64,000 nt of DNA from NCBI RefSeq assembly GCF_900090265.1, contig NZ_LT607752.1, forward strand, positions 4,712,001-4,776,000, read 5' to 3'. Made by a program: the position numbers and the translations under genes. Every line of letters starts with the position of its first letter. Within the stretch, counting starts at the first letter, position 1. This DNA is from Micromonospora rifamycinica (GTDB lineage Bacteria; Actinomycetota; Actinomycetes; Mycobacteriales; Micromonosporaceae). Below, piece after piece: positions 1-8,369 of this stretch. Below the pieces are notes generated by a model. It was not told the origin of the DNA, did no database searches, and saw only the letters and a program-made list of their open reading frames with translations.

Positions 1-246
1 GGGAGCCCGCCGGGCCAGCTCGGCCAGGAGCACCGTCTCGTACGCCGTGCCGGGGTTGTTCGCCTTGAACCAGTACGGCCCGGCGTCGGTGGGCACCCGC
101 CACACCAGCGACCAGGGGCGCAGTCGGGGCTCGACCGGGCCGGTGACCCGCCGGCCGCGCCGGCCGAGCTGCCCGGTCACCCAGTCGAGCGCGGCGGACC
201 GCCACTGCGGATCCGCCCAGCCGGTGGCCTCGGAGGTGGTCGTCAC
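1..246 (-). CDS. Phosphotransferase-like protein, N-terminal part (cut by window edge)
   Basis: The reverse strand reads in one open frame of 82 codons from GTG at 246 to the window edge. The translation includes the stretches WSLVWRVPTDAGPYWFK and NPGTAYETVLLAELARRAP. This layout, a strand with a lysine followed by a helix starting with a conserved glutamate, resembles the N-lobe of aminoglycoside/choline-kinase-like phosphotransferases (APH fold). Substrate cannot be told because the catalytic loop lies outside the window. It follows the thiolase on the same strand after an 81-bp gap. The family call is inference from a short N-terminal piece. Confidence 0.55.
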   Translation of the reverse strand, partial: MTTTSEATGWADPQWRSAALDWVTGQLGRRGRRVTGPVEPRLRPWSLVWRVPTDAGPYWFKANNPGTAYETVLLAELARRAP

Positions 247-327
247 GCAGCGGAGGGTAGATCATCCGCCTGGCCGGGCACCCGCCATTTTCCACCCGCC
301 CCGGCCGACCCGTTCGTCGCCGGGCGG

Positions 328-1500
328 CTAGACCAGCTCCAGGATGGTGGCGTTGGCCATGCCGCCGCCCTCGCACATGGTCTGCAGGCCGTACCGGATG
401 TCGTTGTCCCGCATGTGCTGGAGCATCGTCGTCATGATCCGGACGCCGGACGCGCCGAGCGGGTGGCCGAGCGCGATCGCGCCGCCGCGCGGGTTGAGGC
501 GTTCCGGGTCGGCCTCGGTCTCGGCCAGCCAGGCCAGCGGCACCGGGGCGAACGCCTCGTTCACCTCGTACACGCCGATCTCCTCGATGCCCAGGCCGGC
601 GCGGCGCAGCGCCTTCGCGGTGGCCGGGATGGGGGCGGTGAGCATGGTGACCGGGTCGTCGGCGGCGACCACGGCGGTGTGCACCCGGGCGAGCGGGCGC
701 AGGCCGTGCCGCCCGGCCCACTCCGCGGTGGTCACCGCGAGCGCGGCGGCTCCGTCGGAGATCTGCGACGCGGAGCCGGCGGTGACGACCCCGTCCTTTC
801 GGAACGGGGTCTTCAGCTCGCCCAGCTTCGCCAGCGAGGTGTCCCGCCGGATGCCCTCGTCGGCGGTGACCGTGCCGCCGTCGGGCAGCGGCACCGGGGC
901 CAGCTCGGGGTCGAACGCCCCGGCGTCCTGCGCGGCGGCGGCCTTCTCGTGGCTGGCCAGCGCGAACTCGTCGAGCTGGGCGCGGGACAGGCGCCAGCGG
1001 GCGGCGATCAGCTCGGCGCCGACCCCCTGGTTGAACGGGAGCGGCTGGTCGTCGGCGAAGCCCTCGACGCCCCGGTAGCGCTCGCGGAGCTGCGCGCTGA
1101 ACGGTGTGCCGTCGCTGACGCTGGCGCCCATCGGCACCCGGGTCATCGACTCGACACCACCGGCCACCACCAGGTCGGCCTGGCCGGACAGGACGGTCGC
1201 GGCGGCGAAGTGCAGAGCCTGCTGGCTGGAGCCGCACTGCCGGTCGAGGGTGGTGCCGGGCACCGTCTCGGGCCAGCCGGCGGCGAGCACCCCGTTGCGG
1301 GCGACGTTCCAGGACTGCTCGCCGACCTGGGACACGCAACCCCAGATCACGTCGTCGACCTGGCCGGGGTCGATGCCGGTGCGGTCGGCGAGGGCGCGCA
1401 GCACGTGTGCCGACAGGTCGACCGGGTGGATGCCGGCGAGGCCGCCCTTGCGCCGCCCGACCGGGGTGCGTACCGCACCGACTATGACTGCGTCACTCAT
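328..1500 (-). CDS. Thiolase family protein (acetyl-CoA acyltransferase)
   Basis: The 390-aa product has the complete thiolase layout: nucleophilic cysteine at residue 89 in LDRQCGSSQQ, the NEAF motif, the catalytic histidine in ALGHPLGASG, and the C-terminal CEGGGMAN loop with the second cysteine. The family condenses or cleaves 3-ketoacyl-CoA in the cytoplasm. Length is normal for a type I/II thiolase. It stands without hydratase or dehydrogenase partners, so whether it works in fatty-acid or sterol side-chain breakdown, or in acetoacetyl-CoA formation, cannot be decided. The N-terminal MSDAVIVGAVRTPVGRR is a typical start, and the ATG at 1500 has a purine-rich upstream stretch. Confidence 0.92.
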   Translation of the reverse strand: MSDAVIVGAVRTPVGRRKGGLAGIHPVDLSAHVLRALADRTGIDPGQVDDVIWGCVSQVGEQSWNVARNGVLAAGWPETVPGTTLDRQCGSSQQALHFAAATVLSGQADLVVAGGVESMTRVPMGASVSDGTPFSAQLRERYRGVEGFADDQPLPFNQGVGAELIAARWRLSRAQLDEFALASHEKAAAAQDAGAFDPELAPVPLPDGGTVTADEGIRRDTSLAKLGELKTPFRKDGVVTAGSASQISDGAAALAVTTAEWAGRHGLRPLARVHTAVVAADDPVTMLTAPIPATAKALRRAGLGIEEIGVYEVNEAFAPVPLAWLAETEADPERLNPRGGAIALGHPLGASGVRIMTTMLQHMRDNDIRYGLQTMCEGGGMANATILELV

Positions 1501-1638
1501 GGCTACTCTCCGGTAACGTCGGCTGGCTCGATACTACCGGGGCCCGGCCCCACCCCGTGCCCCCGGCCGGGTCGTCACGCCGTGGGCCGTCCAGGCCGGT
1601 CGGCGGGGTGGTGCGGGCGCGGCTGGCATGCTGGGGTG

Positions 1639-2064
1639 GTGCATCCACCATCGTCTCCGGCCCGTCAGTGGCGGGTGTCCCCGGCGCTCCCGGCGACGAA
1701 ACTGGCCGCCGCCCTCGGTCTGCTCGCCCTCGGGCTGCTGCTCGCCGCCGGTGACCCGGTCCAGTGGGTGCTGGCCCTCGCCGCCGCGGTGGGCCTGGTC
1801 GGCTGGGCGGCACGCGACCTGCTCGCCCCGGTCCGGCTCGCGGTCGACGCCGACGGGATCACCGTCGTCCGGGGGTACGCCGGGCGGCGGCACCTGCCGT
1901 GGGACGTGGTGGAGGCGATCACCGTGGACCGGCGGACCCGGTTCGGGCTGTCCGGAGAGACGTTGGAGATCGACGCGGGGGAGACCCTGCACCTGCTCGG
2001 CCGGGCCGACCTGGGTGCGCCGCCGACCGAGGTGGCCGAGTCGCTACTTGCCGCCCGCCCCTGA
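1639..2064 (+). CDS. PH domain-containing membrane protein
   Basis: The 141-aa product has two closely spaced hydrophobic segments near residues 18-50 (LAAALGLLALGLLLAAG and the following VLALAAAVGLVGWAA). A small beta-rich C-terminal domain follows with the bacterial PH pattern VDADGITVVRGYAGRRHLPW and a WDVVEAITV strand. Such bacterial PH-domain proteins are membrane-anchored and of unknown exact role. Start is either of two adjacent GTG codons (1636 or 1639). Coding before these is only an antisense shadow of the thiolase. It converges on the rhomboid gene. Confidence 0.75.
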   Translation: MHPPSSPARQWRVSPALPATKLAAALGLLALGLLLAAGDPVQWVLALAAAVGLVGWAARDLLAPVRLAVDADGITVVRGYAGRRHLPWDVVEAITVDRRTRFGLSGETLEIDAGETLHLLGRADLGAPPTEVAESLLAARP

Positions 2065-2115
2065 TCCGCCCCCGGCCTGCCGCCCCGCCCCTGGCCTGCC
2101 GATCCGACCGGGTGA

Positions 2116-3063
2116 TCAGCCGAGCAGCAGCACGGTGCGGACGATCACCAGGCCGAGCAGCGCGGCCAGGATCACCGCCGTGCCGGCCGCCTGGAACACC
2201 GAGCGCCGCATCCGGGGGGCGTACGCCAGCACCAGCGCCATCAGCGCCCCGACGACGAGCCCGCCGACGTGGCCCGGGATGGAGATGCCCGGCACGGTGA
2301 AGGTGAAGATCAGGTTGATCACCAGGATCGGCAGGATCGCCGAGGTGTCCCGGCCGAGCCGGCGCATCAGCACGAAGACCGCCGCGAACAGCCCGAAGAT
2401 CGCCGTCGAGGCCCCGGCCGAGGCGGTGTTGGGGCTGCTGAACAGGTACGCCGCAACGTTGCCGCCGAGTCCGGCCACCAGATAGAGGGTGAGGAAGCGC
2501 AGCGGCCCGAGCAGGGCCTCCAGCTCCCGCCCCAGCACCCACAGCGCCCACATGTTGAGCAGCAGGTGCACCACGCCGTAGTGCAGGAACATCGCGGTGA
2601 CCAGCCGGTACCACTCGCCGGAGGCGACCCCGTGCGCCTCGCCGAACGGCACGTACGACGCGTAGCTGAGCACCGAACCCCACTGGGTCAGCGGGGTGCC
2701 GCCACCGAGCAGGCCGCCGAAGCCGGACCCGCCGATCATCGAGTCGCCGCCCCGGTCGCTGAGCACCGAGACGATCATCACCAGCACGTTCAGGGCGATC
2801 AGCGTGCGGGTGACCAGGCCGCGACGGCCGGCGGTACCGCCACCGAAGGCGGTACGCGCCGGCCGTACGCTGCGGCGTCCCTCGTCGACGCACTCCGGGC
2901 ACTGGTGGCCGACGGGCGCGTCCCGCATGCAGTCCGGACAGATCGGCCGGTCGCAGCGGGAGCACCTGAGGTACGTCTCCCGGTCGGAGTGCCGGTAGCA
3001 GACCGGGCTGGTCGGCACCGGCGCACCGGTGGCGTCGCCGGCCGGCCCGGAGCGTTCAGTCAT
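2116..3063 (-). CDS. Rhomboid family intramembrane serine protease
   Basis: The 315-aa product starts with a small cysteine/histidine zinc-binding segment (residues 22-58; repeated CxxC pairs such as CSRC, CPDC and CPEC), as in many actinobacterial rhomboids. About six to seven membrane helices follow. The catalytic dyad is visible: Ser219 in the GAST motif of helix 4 (usually GxSG/GASG) and His265 in PGHVGGLVVG of helix 6. The helix-2 signature HLLLNMWALWVLG with the conserved Asn/His is present. It acts in the plasma membrane and cleaves transmembrane substrates, which are unknown here. The cyclophilin gene lies just upstream on the same strand (27-bp gap), a pairing that may be cotranscribed. 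Confidence 0.92.
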   Translation of the reverse strand: MTERSGPAGDATGAPVPTSPVCYRHSDRETYLRCSRCDRPICPDCMRDAPVGHQCPECVDEGRRSVRPARTAFGGGTAGRRGLVTRTLIALNVLVMIVSVLSDRGGDSMIGGSGFGGLLGGGTPLTQWGSVLSYASYVPFGEAHGVASGEWYRLVTAMFLHYGVVHLLLNMWALWVLGRELEALLGPLRFLTLYLVAGLGGNVAAYLFSSPNTASAGASTAIFGLFAAVFVLMRRLGRDTSAILPILVINLIFTFTVPGISIPGHVGGLVVGALMALVLAYAPRMRRSVFQAAGTAVILAALLGLVIVRTVLLLG

Positions 3064-3090
3064 GCGTGCAAAGGTACCTCGCGGGTGCGG

Positions 3091-3621
3091 TCAGGCCCCG
3101 GTGCGCTCGATCTCGACCCGCTCGATCACCACGTCCTGCAGCGGTCGGTCGCTCGGACCGGTCGGGGTGTTCGCGATCGAGTCCACCACCTTCGCGGACT
3201 GCTCGTCGGCCACCTGGCCGAAGATGGTGTGCCGGTTGTTCAGGTGCGGGGTCGGCCCGACGGTGATGAAGAACTGCGAGCCGTTGGTGCCCGGCCCGGC
3301 GTTCGCCATCGCCAGCAGGTACGGCCGGTCGAAGCGCAGCTCGGGGTGGAACTCGTCGGCGAACGTGTAACCCGGCCCACCCCGGCCGGTGCCGGTCGGG
3401 TCGCCCATCTGGACCATGAAACCGCTGATCACCCGGTGCGAGATGGTGCCGTCGTAGTACGGCCCGTTGCCCGGCTGGCCGGTGCGGGGGTCGGTGTACT
3501 CCTTGTTGCCCTCGGCCAGGTCGACGAAGTTACGAACCGTCTTCGGAGCGTGATTGCCGAAGAGCTCCAGCCGGATCGGGCCAGCGTTGGTGTGCAAGGT
3601 GGCGTAGATAGCCTCGGCCAC
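3091..3621 (-). CDS. Peptidyl-prolyl cis-trans isomerase, cyclophilin type
   Basis: The 176-aa single-domain protein carries the cyclophilin core: the FMVQMGDPTGTGRGGPGY segment with the active-site Phe/Met/Gln, the GSQFFITVGPTPHLNNRHT signature, and VFG-type ending IFGQVADEQSAKVV. There is no signal peptide, so it is cytoplasmic. It catalyses proline isomerisation during protein folding. Start ATG at 3621 is followed by AEAIYATLHTNAGPIRLELF, the usual beginning for actinobacterial PpiA/B-like proteins. It is divergent from the DUF5324 gene. Confidence 0.95.
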   Translation of the reverse strand: MAEAIYATLHTNAGPIRLELFGNHAPKTVRNFVDLAEGNKEYTDPRTGQPGNGPYYDGTISHRVISGFMVQMGDPTGTGRGGPGYTFADEFHPELRFDRPYLLAMANAGPGTNGSQFFITVGPTPHLNNRHTIFGQVADEQSAKVVDSIANTPTGPSDRPLQDVVIERVEIERTGA

Positions 3622-3738
3622 GGGTACTCCTCACTCGTTGGTCAGTTCCATGCGGATCCTCCCATGTGCCCCATCTGGCAGTGCGGAGGCATCCGGTGGT
3701 GGAGGATGACGAAGGAACAACTCCCAGGAGGTGGGACC

Positions 3739-4572
3739 GTGTTGGGAATCGGGCGGCGCAAGACCCGGGGGCAGCTCGCGAAGGTGGAGTTGCACCAGGG
3801 CATCGGTCATCTGAGGCAGGCCGCCACGCACGCGGCGAAGGGCGCCGGCGCCACGGTCGGCCCGCGGGTCCAGGCGGCCCGGGAGGCTGTCGCGCCGGCT
3901 GCGGTCGTGGCGCGGGACCGGGCCTCCAGCGGCCTCGCGTCGACGGTCGCGGCCCTGGCGCCGGTGGCCCTGGCGGTGCGCAACGCCCAGGCCGAGGCCG
4001 CCGACCGGGCGGTGGCCGGCAGGAAGATCGCCGCCGCCAAGCAGGCCGCGGTGAGCAAGAAGATCAAGGCGAAGAGCCCGAAGGCGCAGAAGCGCAAGCG
4101 CAGGTCGCGGGGCATGCTCGCCGGCCTGCTGGTCGCCGGCTCGGTGGCCGGGGTGGCCGGTGCGATGGCCCTGCGGCGGCGGCGTGAGCAGCAGGAATGG
4201 GCCGAGTACGACCCGACCCACGGCATCGACACCACCCCGGGCGCCCGCAACGTCGGCGCGGCGGCCACCCCGGGTGCCACCGGGGTCCGCCCCACGACCG
4301 GTGTCGAGGCCGCCCGGGACGAGGTCGACGTCCTGGTCGTCCAGACCCCGTCGGCCGGCGGGTCCACCCCCGCCGGGTCGGCTGCGCCGGCCACCGGCGT
4401 CGGCAGCTCCGCGGTGGCCGCCGACACGTCGACCGGCAAGCCGGTGATCCACCCGAACCACCAGGTTCCCTCGGTCGCCGAGGGCGCGACCGACGTGTCC
4501 GGTCGGCCGGCTGACGACCTCGGCAAGGCGCTCGACGCCGGGCGGTCGGCGAAGTCCGGCACCCGCCGCTGA
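3739..4572 (+). CDS. DUF5324-like basic, single-membrane-span protein
   Basis: The 277-aa product has an Ala/Lys-rich helical N-terminal half, a very basic stretch (around AKSPKAQKRKRRSRG), then one membrane helix (MLAGLLVAGSVAGVAGAMAL, about residues 119-138). An acidic, low-complexity tail follows. This architecture and its position beside rhomboid and cyclophilin genes match the actinobacterial DUF5324 family as I know it; the function is unknown. GTG at 3739 is chosen because a perfect AGGAGG lies at 3726-3731, seven bases upstream. An ATG at 3706 is an alternative with a poorer context. Confidence 0.7.
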   Translation: MLGIGRRKTRGQLAKVELHQGIGHLRQAATHAAKGAGATVGPRVQAAREAVAPAAVVARDRASSGLASTVAALAPVALAVRNAQAEAADRAVAGRKIAAAKQAAVSKKIKAKSPKAQKRKRRSRGMLAGLLVAGSVAGVAGAMALRRRREQQEWAEYDPTHGIDTTPGARNVGAAATPGATGVRPTTGVEAARDEVDVLVVQTPSAGGSTPAGSAAPATGVGSSAVAADTSTGKPVIHPNHQVPSVAEGATDVSGRPADDLGKALDAGRSAKSGTRR

Positions 4573-4586
4573 GCTCCGCGGTCCCG

Positions 4587-4627
4587 CCGACGGCGCGGAG
4601 ACGATCCCGGTCGTCCCGCGCCGTCGG
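4587..4627 (+). terminator. Strong hairpin after the DUF5324-like gene
   Basis: A 12-bp arm (4587-4598) pairs perfectly with 4616-4627. After a single bulged A, 4600-4604 pairs with 4611-4615 around a 6-nt loop. It begins 15 bp after the stop codon. There is no U-tract, as is common for actinobacterial terminators. Confidence 0.75.
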
Positions 4628-4710
4628 CACGTCCGGGTCGGTGGGCGTCCTGACTTAAGTCGCCGCTTATGGGATCGTCCGCCGGGCGTCCGGCTCCTAC
4701 AGTGCTGACC

Positions 4711-5595
4711 ATGCAGACGCCGACCACCGACCCGGATCCCCTCGCCCCGGAACCGGGTCGCACCTCAGCGGCCGGGCGGGACCGGGCACTGTCCCGGCGG
4801 CGGATCCTCTCCGGTGGCGCCGCCGCGCTGGCCGGCGCCGGGGTGGCGCTGACCGGCGAGTTCGGGTATTCCGAGGCCACCGCCGGTGGCAAACTGCCCG
4901 TCTACGGCGGCTACGCGGCGACCGTGCACGCCGACCGGCGTACCCCGCCGAAGTCCTCCCGGGTCGACGTGGTGTGGAGCGTGGACACCACCCGACGGCT
5001 GATCGCGCTCACCTTCGACGACGGCCCGGCGCCGAACTGGACCCCGCGGGTGCTGTCGATCCTCGCCGAGACCGACACCCCGGCCACCTTCTTCATGGTC
5101 GGCCGCCGCGCCCGCGAGTACGGCCGCCTGGTGACCCACCGGCTGGACCGGCACGAGATCGGCAACCACACCTGGGACCACCAGGACCTGGCGAAGATGA
5201 CCTACGAGCAGGCCTGTGTCGCGATCGGCCGGGCGCACAACGAGCTGACCCGGCTCTGCGGCCGGGAGCCCACCCTGCTCCGCCCGCCCTACGGGCACCT
5301 GGCCGGCAGCACCCTGCTGGCCGCCAACGACCTCGGTTACCAGGTGGTCCTCTGGAACCGGCAGATGCTCGAATCCCGGTTCACCCGGAATCCGGACGGC
5401 CTGGTCGACTACGTTGTCGACTCCTGCGACCCGGGCACGATCCTGCTCGCCCACGACACCGGGCCGGTGGACCGGCTGGTCGCCATCCGGGGGCTGGCCG
5501 CGATGATCAGCGGGCTGCGGCGGCGCGGCTTCGAGTTCGTCACCGTCTCCGAGCTGCTGGCGGCGGCGACCCCGGCCGCCGCCCCGGCCCACTGA
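4711..5595 (+). CDS. Polysaccharide deacetylase (NodB homology domain), Tat-exported
   Basis: The 294-aa protein begins with a twin-arginine-type export signal (LSRRRILSGGAAALAGAG). The NodB domain follows with all motifs visible: LTFDDGP near residues 100-106 (metal-binding Asp), NHTWDH (metal-binding His pair), RPPYG, and the LLAHDTG motif with the catalytic histidine. The family removes N- or O-acetyl groups from peptidoglycan, chitin or related glycans, here outside the membrane. ATG at 4711 is preferred over upstream 4669 because it places the Tat motif at a normal distance. It converges on corA with only 12 bp between stops. Confidence 0.92.
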   Translation: MQTPTTDPDPLAPEPGRTSAAGRDRALSRRRILSGGAAALAGAGVALTGEFGYSEATAGGKLPVYGGYAATVHADRRTPPKSSRVDVVWSVDTTRRLIALTFDDGPAPNWTPRVLSILAETDTPATFFMVGRRAREYGRLVTHRLDRHEIGNHTWDHQDLAKMTYEQACVAIGRAHNELTRLCGREPTLLRPPYGHLAGSTLLAANDLGYQVVLWNRQMLESRFTRNPDGLVDYVVDSCDPGTILLAHDTGPVDRLVAIRGLAAMISGLRRRGFEFVTVSELLAAATPAAAPAH

Positions 5596-5607
5596 CCGGG
5601 ACGACCG

Positions 5608-6756
5608 TCAGAGCCAGCCGTTACGGCGGAACCACCGGTACAGCGCCAGCGAGATCGCGAGCATCAGCGCGAGCACGCCCGGATAGCCGTACGTCCACTT
5701 CAGCTCCGGCATGTTCTCGAAGTTCATGCCGTAGACCCCGGCGAATGCGGTCCAGACCGCCGCGATGGCGGCCCAGGCGGCGATCTTGCGCATGTCGTTG
5801 TTCTGATCGACGGTGACCTGCGCCAGCCGGGCCTGGAGGATCGAGTTGAGCAGGTCGTCGTAGGAGTTGACCTGCTCGACGGTACGGCTGAGGTGGTCCT
5901 GCACGTCGCGGAAGTAACGCCGGACCTCCTGCGGCACCTCCCGGTTCACCTGGGCGGTCAACGTCAGCAGCGGCCGTTGCAGGGGGATCACCGCCCGTTT
6001 GAACTCCACCAGCTCCCGCTTCATCTGGTAGATCCGCTGGATCCGCCCGCTGGTCTGCCGGTCGAAGACGTCGGCCTCCAGCACGTCGAGGTCGTCCTCC
6101 AGCTGGTCGGCGACCTCCAGGTAGAGGTCCACCACCCGGTCGGTGATCGCGTACGCCACCGCCCACGGCCCGTGTCGCAGCAGGTCCCGTTTGGCCTCCA
6201 GGTCGGCCCGGACCGGCGCCAGCCGGCAGGCGTCCCCGTGCCGGACGCTGATCAGGAAGTTCGGGCCGATGAAGAGCATCACCTGCCCGGTCTCCACCAC
6301 CTCGGAGGTCTCGGTCAACTCGGTGTGCTCGCAGTACCGGGCGGTACGCAGCACCAGGAAGCTGACCTCGCCGAAGCGCTCCAGCTTGGGTCGCTGCTGC
6401 GCCTTCACCGCGTCCTCGACGGCCAGTTCGTGCAGCCCGTACGTCTCGGCGATGGCGGTCATCTCGGCCAGCTCCGGCTCGTGCAGCCCGAGCCAGACGA
6501 AGGCGTCGCGCTCGTCGCGGGCGGCCGCCAACGCCTCGGCGTACCGCCACTGGCCGGGGCGGCGCTTCCCGTCGACGTAGACGCCGCAGTCGACCACGCC
6601 GCTGCGGCCGGGGTCGGCGGGCGCGGGCGTCCGGGGGGAGCCGTCGGCGTTGAGGATGCGCGACATCGCCCGGACCGGGGACACCCAGGCGCGGGGATTG
6701 AGCACCCGGCCGCCGTGGAGTGTCGCCGACCGTTCCCGTTCCGCCCGGTCCGTCAT
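5608..6756 (-). CDS. corA: CorA family magnesium/cobalt transporter
   Basis: The 382-aa product ends in the typical CorA membrane part. There are two C-terminal helices, the first ending in the YGMNFENMPE signature with the GMN motif, the second in ALMLAISLALYRWF, and then a short basic tail. The long cytoplasmic N-terminal domain and the helix-rich stalk before it (EVRRYFRDVQDHLSRTVEQ) are of normal length. It transports divalent cations across the plasma membrane as a pentamer. A 350-bp gap containing terminators separates it from the upstream aminotransferase gene, so it probably has its own promoter. Confidence 0.93.
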   Translation of the reverse strand: MTDRAERERSATLHGGRVLNPRAWVSPVRAMSRILNADGSPRTPAPADPGRSGVVDCGVYVDGKRRPGQWRYAEALAAARDERDAFVWLGLHEPELAEMTAIAETYGLHELAVEDAVKAQQRPKLERFGEVSFLVLRTARYCEHTELTETSEVVETGQVMLFIGPNFLISVRHGDACRLAPVRADLEAKRDLLRHGPWAVAYAITDRVVDLYLEVADQLEDDLDVLEADVFDRQTSGRIQRIYQMKRELVEFKRAVIPLQRPLLTLTAQVNREVPQEVRRYFRDVQDHLSRTVEQVNSYDDLLNSILQARLAQVTVDQNNDMRKIAAWAAIAAVWTAFAGVYGMNFENMPELKWTYGYPGVLALMLAISLALYRWFRRNGWL

Positions 6757-7107
6757 GGCGTTCCCCCTCCCCGGTGTGGTGCTGCGGCTTGCAGGCTACG
6801 CCGCCACCGCACCGGCGGCCCCCGGGCGATCGGCGGCTCCGGGTACGGCGGCCCGGCCACCGGCAATGCGCGACCGTGGCTGGCGCCGGGCGGGTCGGGC
6901 CGCGTTCAGGGGGTGAGGGGGCGACCCGACCCACCCGGCGCCCTCGGGGGGCGGGGTGAAGCTGCGGTGTCGTCGACGTGTGGGCGCGACCGGGCCAGGT
7001 CAGCGGCCGAACGTGAGCGACGCTCGCAGCATTGTGGGTCGCCGGGCCGGTCAGGGCGAGCCCCTGACCGGCCGATGGCGTACTTCTGTCGGAAATCCGA
7101 CAGATAA
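6757..7107. other. Intergenic stretch upstream of corA
   Basis: I see no credible gene here. The stretch holds two hairpins at its right end (listed separately), which terminate the aminotransferase transcript, and presumably the corA promoter and leader. I could not identify an M-box or other Mg-sensing structure by eye. Confidence 0.5.
7045..7104 (-). terminator. Tandem hairpins downstream of the aminotransferase gene
   Basis: The first hairpin met by the minus-strand transcript is an inverted repeat 7085-7093/7096-7104 (9-bp arms). The second is a perfect 12-bp stem 7045-7056/7062-7073 with a 5-nt loop. Both lie within 65 bp of the aminotransferase stop codon. Confidence 0.75.
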
Positions 7108-8202
7108 TCAGCCGCGTACCGCGGCCACCGCCTCCGCCAGCCGGCGGACGCCCTCGTCGATCCGGTCCGCGGTCACCGCGGAGAAAGCCAACCGCAACGC
7201 GTGCCGCCCGCCGTCGACCATGAAGTCGCTGCCCTTGACCACGGCCACGCCGCGCTCGGCGGCGGCCGGCGCCAACCTGTCGACGTCCACGTCGTCCGGG
7301 AACTCCACCCAGAGGAAGTAACCGCCGTCCGGTTCGACGAAGGTGACCTCGGGCAGGTGCCGGCGCAGCGACTCGGCCAGCACCCCGGCCCGCTCGCCCA
7401 GCGCCGAGGAGACCGTGGCGATCGACCGCTGGATGTCACCGGAGACGCAGAACTGGTGCACGATCGCCTGGGAGACCATGCCCGGCGAGATGTAGAGGCT
7501 GGTCGCCGTCTTGGCGATGTCCGCGATCAGGCTCGCCGGCCCGACCAGGTAGCCGACCCGGACCCCCGGGCAGACGGTCTTGGTGAAGCTGGACGCGTGC
7601 ACCACCACGCCCCGGGTGTCCATCGACAGCATCGACGGCAGTGGCTCACCCCGGAACCGGATGTCGGCGTACGGGTCGTCCTCGAAGATGGTGAAGCCGT
7701 ACTCGGCCGCGAGGTCGAGCAGCTCCCGCCGCTTGTCCAGGGAGAGGGTCACCCCGGCCGGGTTCTGGTAGTTCGGGATCACGTGGGCCAGCCGGGGGCG
7801 TACCCCCGACTCCAGCAGCTTGCGCAGCTCGGCGGTGTCCAGCCCGTCCGGCTCGATGCCGACGCCGTGGATCTCGCCGCCCATCCGCTGGAGGTTGAGC
7901 AGGGTCCGGTCGTACGTGGGCCGCTCCACCACCACGGCGTCGCCGCGCCGGACCAGGTGGTCGAAGAGGAACGCGTCGGCCTGGAGCGAGCCGTTGGTGA
8001 CCAGCACCTGGTCCGCCTCGACGCCGTGCTTCTCCGCGATCCACTTCCGCAGGGGCGGGTAGCCGACGGAGGTCCCGTACGCGGTGACCCCGGCGGGGTC
8101 GGCGTCGAAGGCACGGACGGCGGCGGCCTTGAGCCCCTCGACATCCACGATGTCCAGCGAGGGGGCGCCACGGGCGAACGAGATCAGCTGCTCGGCGGTC
8201 AT
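7108..8202 (-). CDS. PLP-dependent aminotransferase (fold type I, MocR/2-aminoadipate-type)
   Basis: The 364-aa protein has the class I/II aminotransferase core. It shows the substrate-binding TSVGYPPLRKWIAEKHGV region, the VIPNYQNPAGVTLS motif with the PLP-ring Asn, FEDDPYADIRF with the PLP-binding Asp/Tyr, and the Schiff-base Lys208 in SSFTKTVCPGVRVGY. The layout is that of 2-aminoadipate/aromatic aminotransferase-like enzymes and of the C-terminal half of MocR regulators, but there is no DNA-binding domain. Start ATG 8202 is followed by MTAEQLISFARGAPSLD; GTG 8208 is possible. The substrate cannot be told. Confidence 0.9.
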   Translation of the reverse strand: MTAEQLISFARGAPSLDIVDVEGLKAAAVRAFDADPAGVTAYGTSVGYPPLRKWIAEKHGVEADQVLVTNGSLQADAFLFDHLVRRGDAVVVERPTYDRTLLNLQRMGGEIHGVGIEPDGLDTAELRKLLESGVRPRLAHVIPNYQNPAGVTLSLDKRRELLDLAAEYGFTIFEDDPYADIRFRGEPLPSMLSMDTRGVVVHASSFTKTVCPGVRVGYLVGPASLIADIAKTATSLYISPGMVSQAIVHQFCVSGDIQRSIATVSSALGERAGVLAESLRRHLPEVTFVEPDGGYFLWVEFPDDVDVDRLAPAAAERGVAVVKGSDFMVDGGRHALRLAFSAVTADRIDEGVRRLAEAVAAVRG

Positions 8203-8369
8203 GCACACGAGCCTAGGACCTGGTCGGGCCGCTCCGGCCGGGATACACGCCGAGTTCAACATGCGGGCACACCGTCGGGGGGTGACCTGCCCGGAACCGG
8301 TCGACTCCGTGCAGGTCGGGACAGGACCGGACATCGGCGCGGTCGCCCGCCGCTCGCTACTGTCGAAGC

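Noticed and set aside
415..1500. Long plus-strand frame opposite the thiolase gene
   Set aside because: It is the antisense shadow of a GC-rich gene with repeated Gly/Arg/Val and no domain; only its last 141 codons (from 1639) are real.
6757..7107. Possible Mg-responsive riboswitch before corA
   Set aside because: I could not find a conserved M-box or ykkC-like core by eye; the visible hairpins lie at the far end and belong to the upstream gene.
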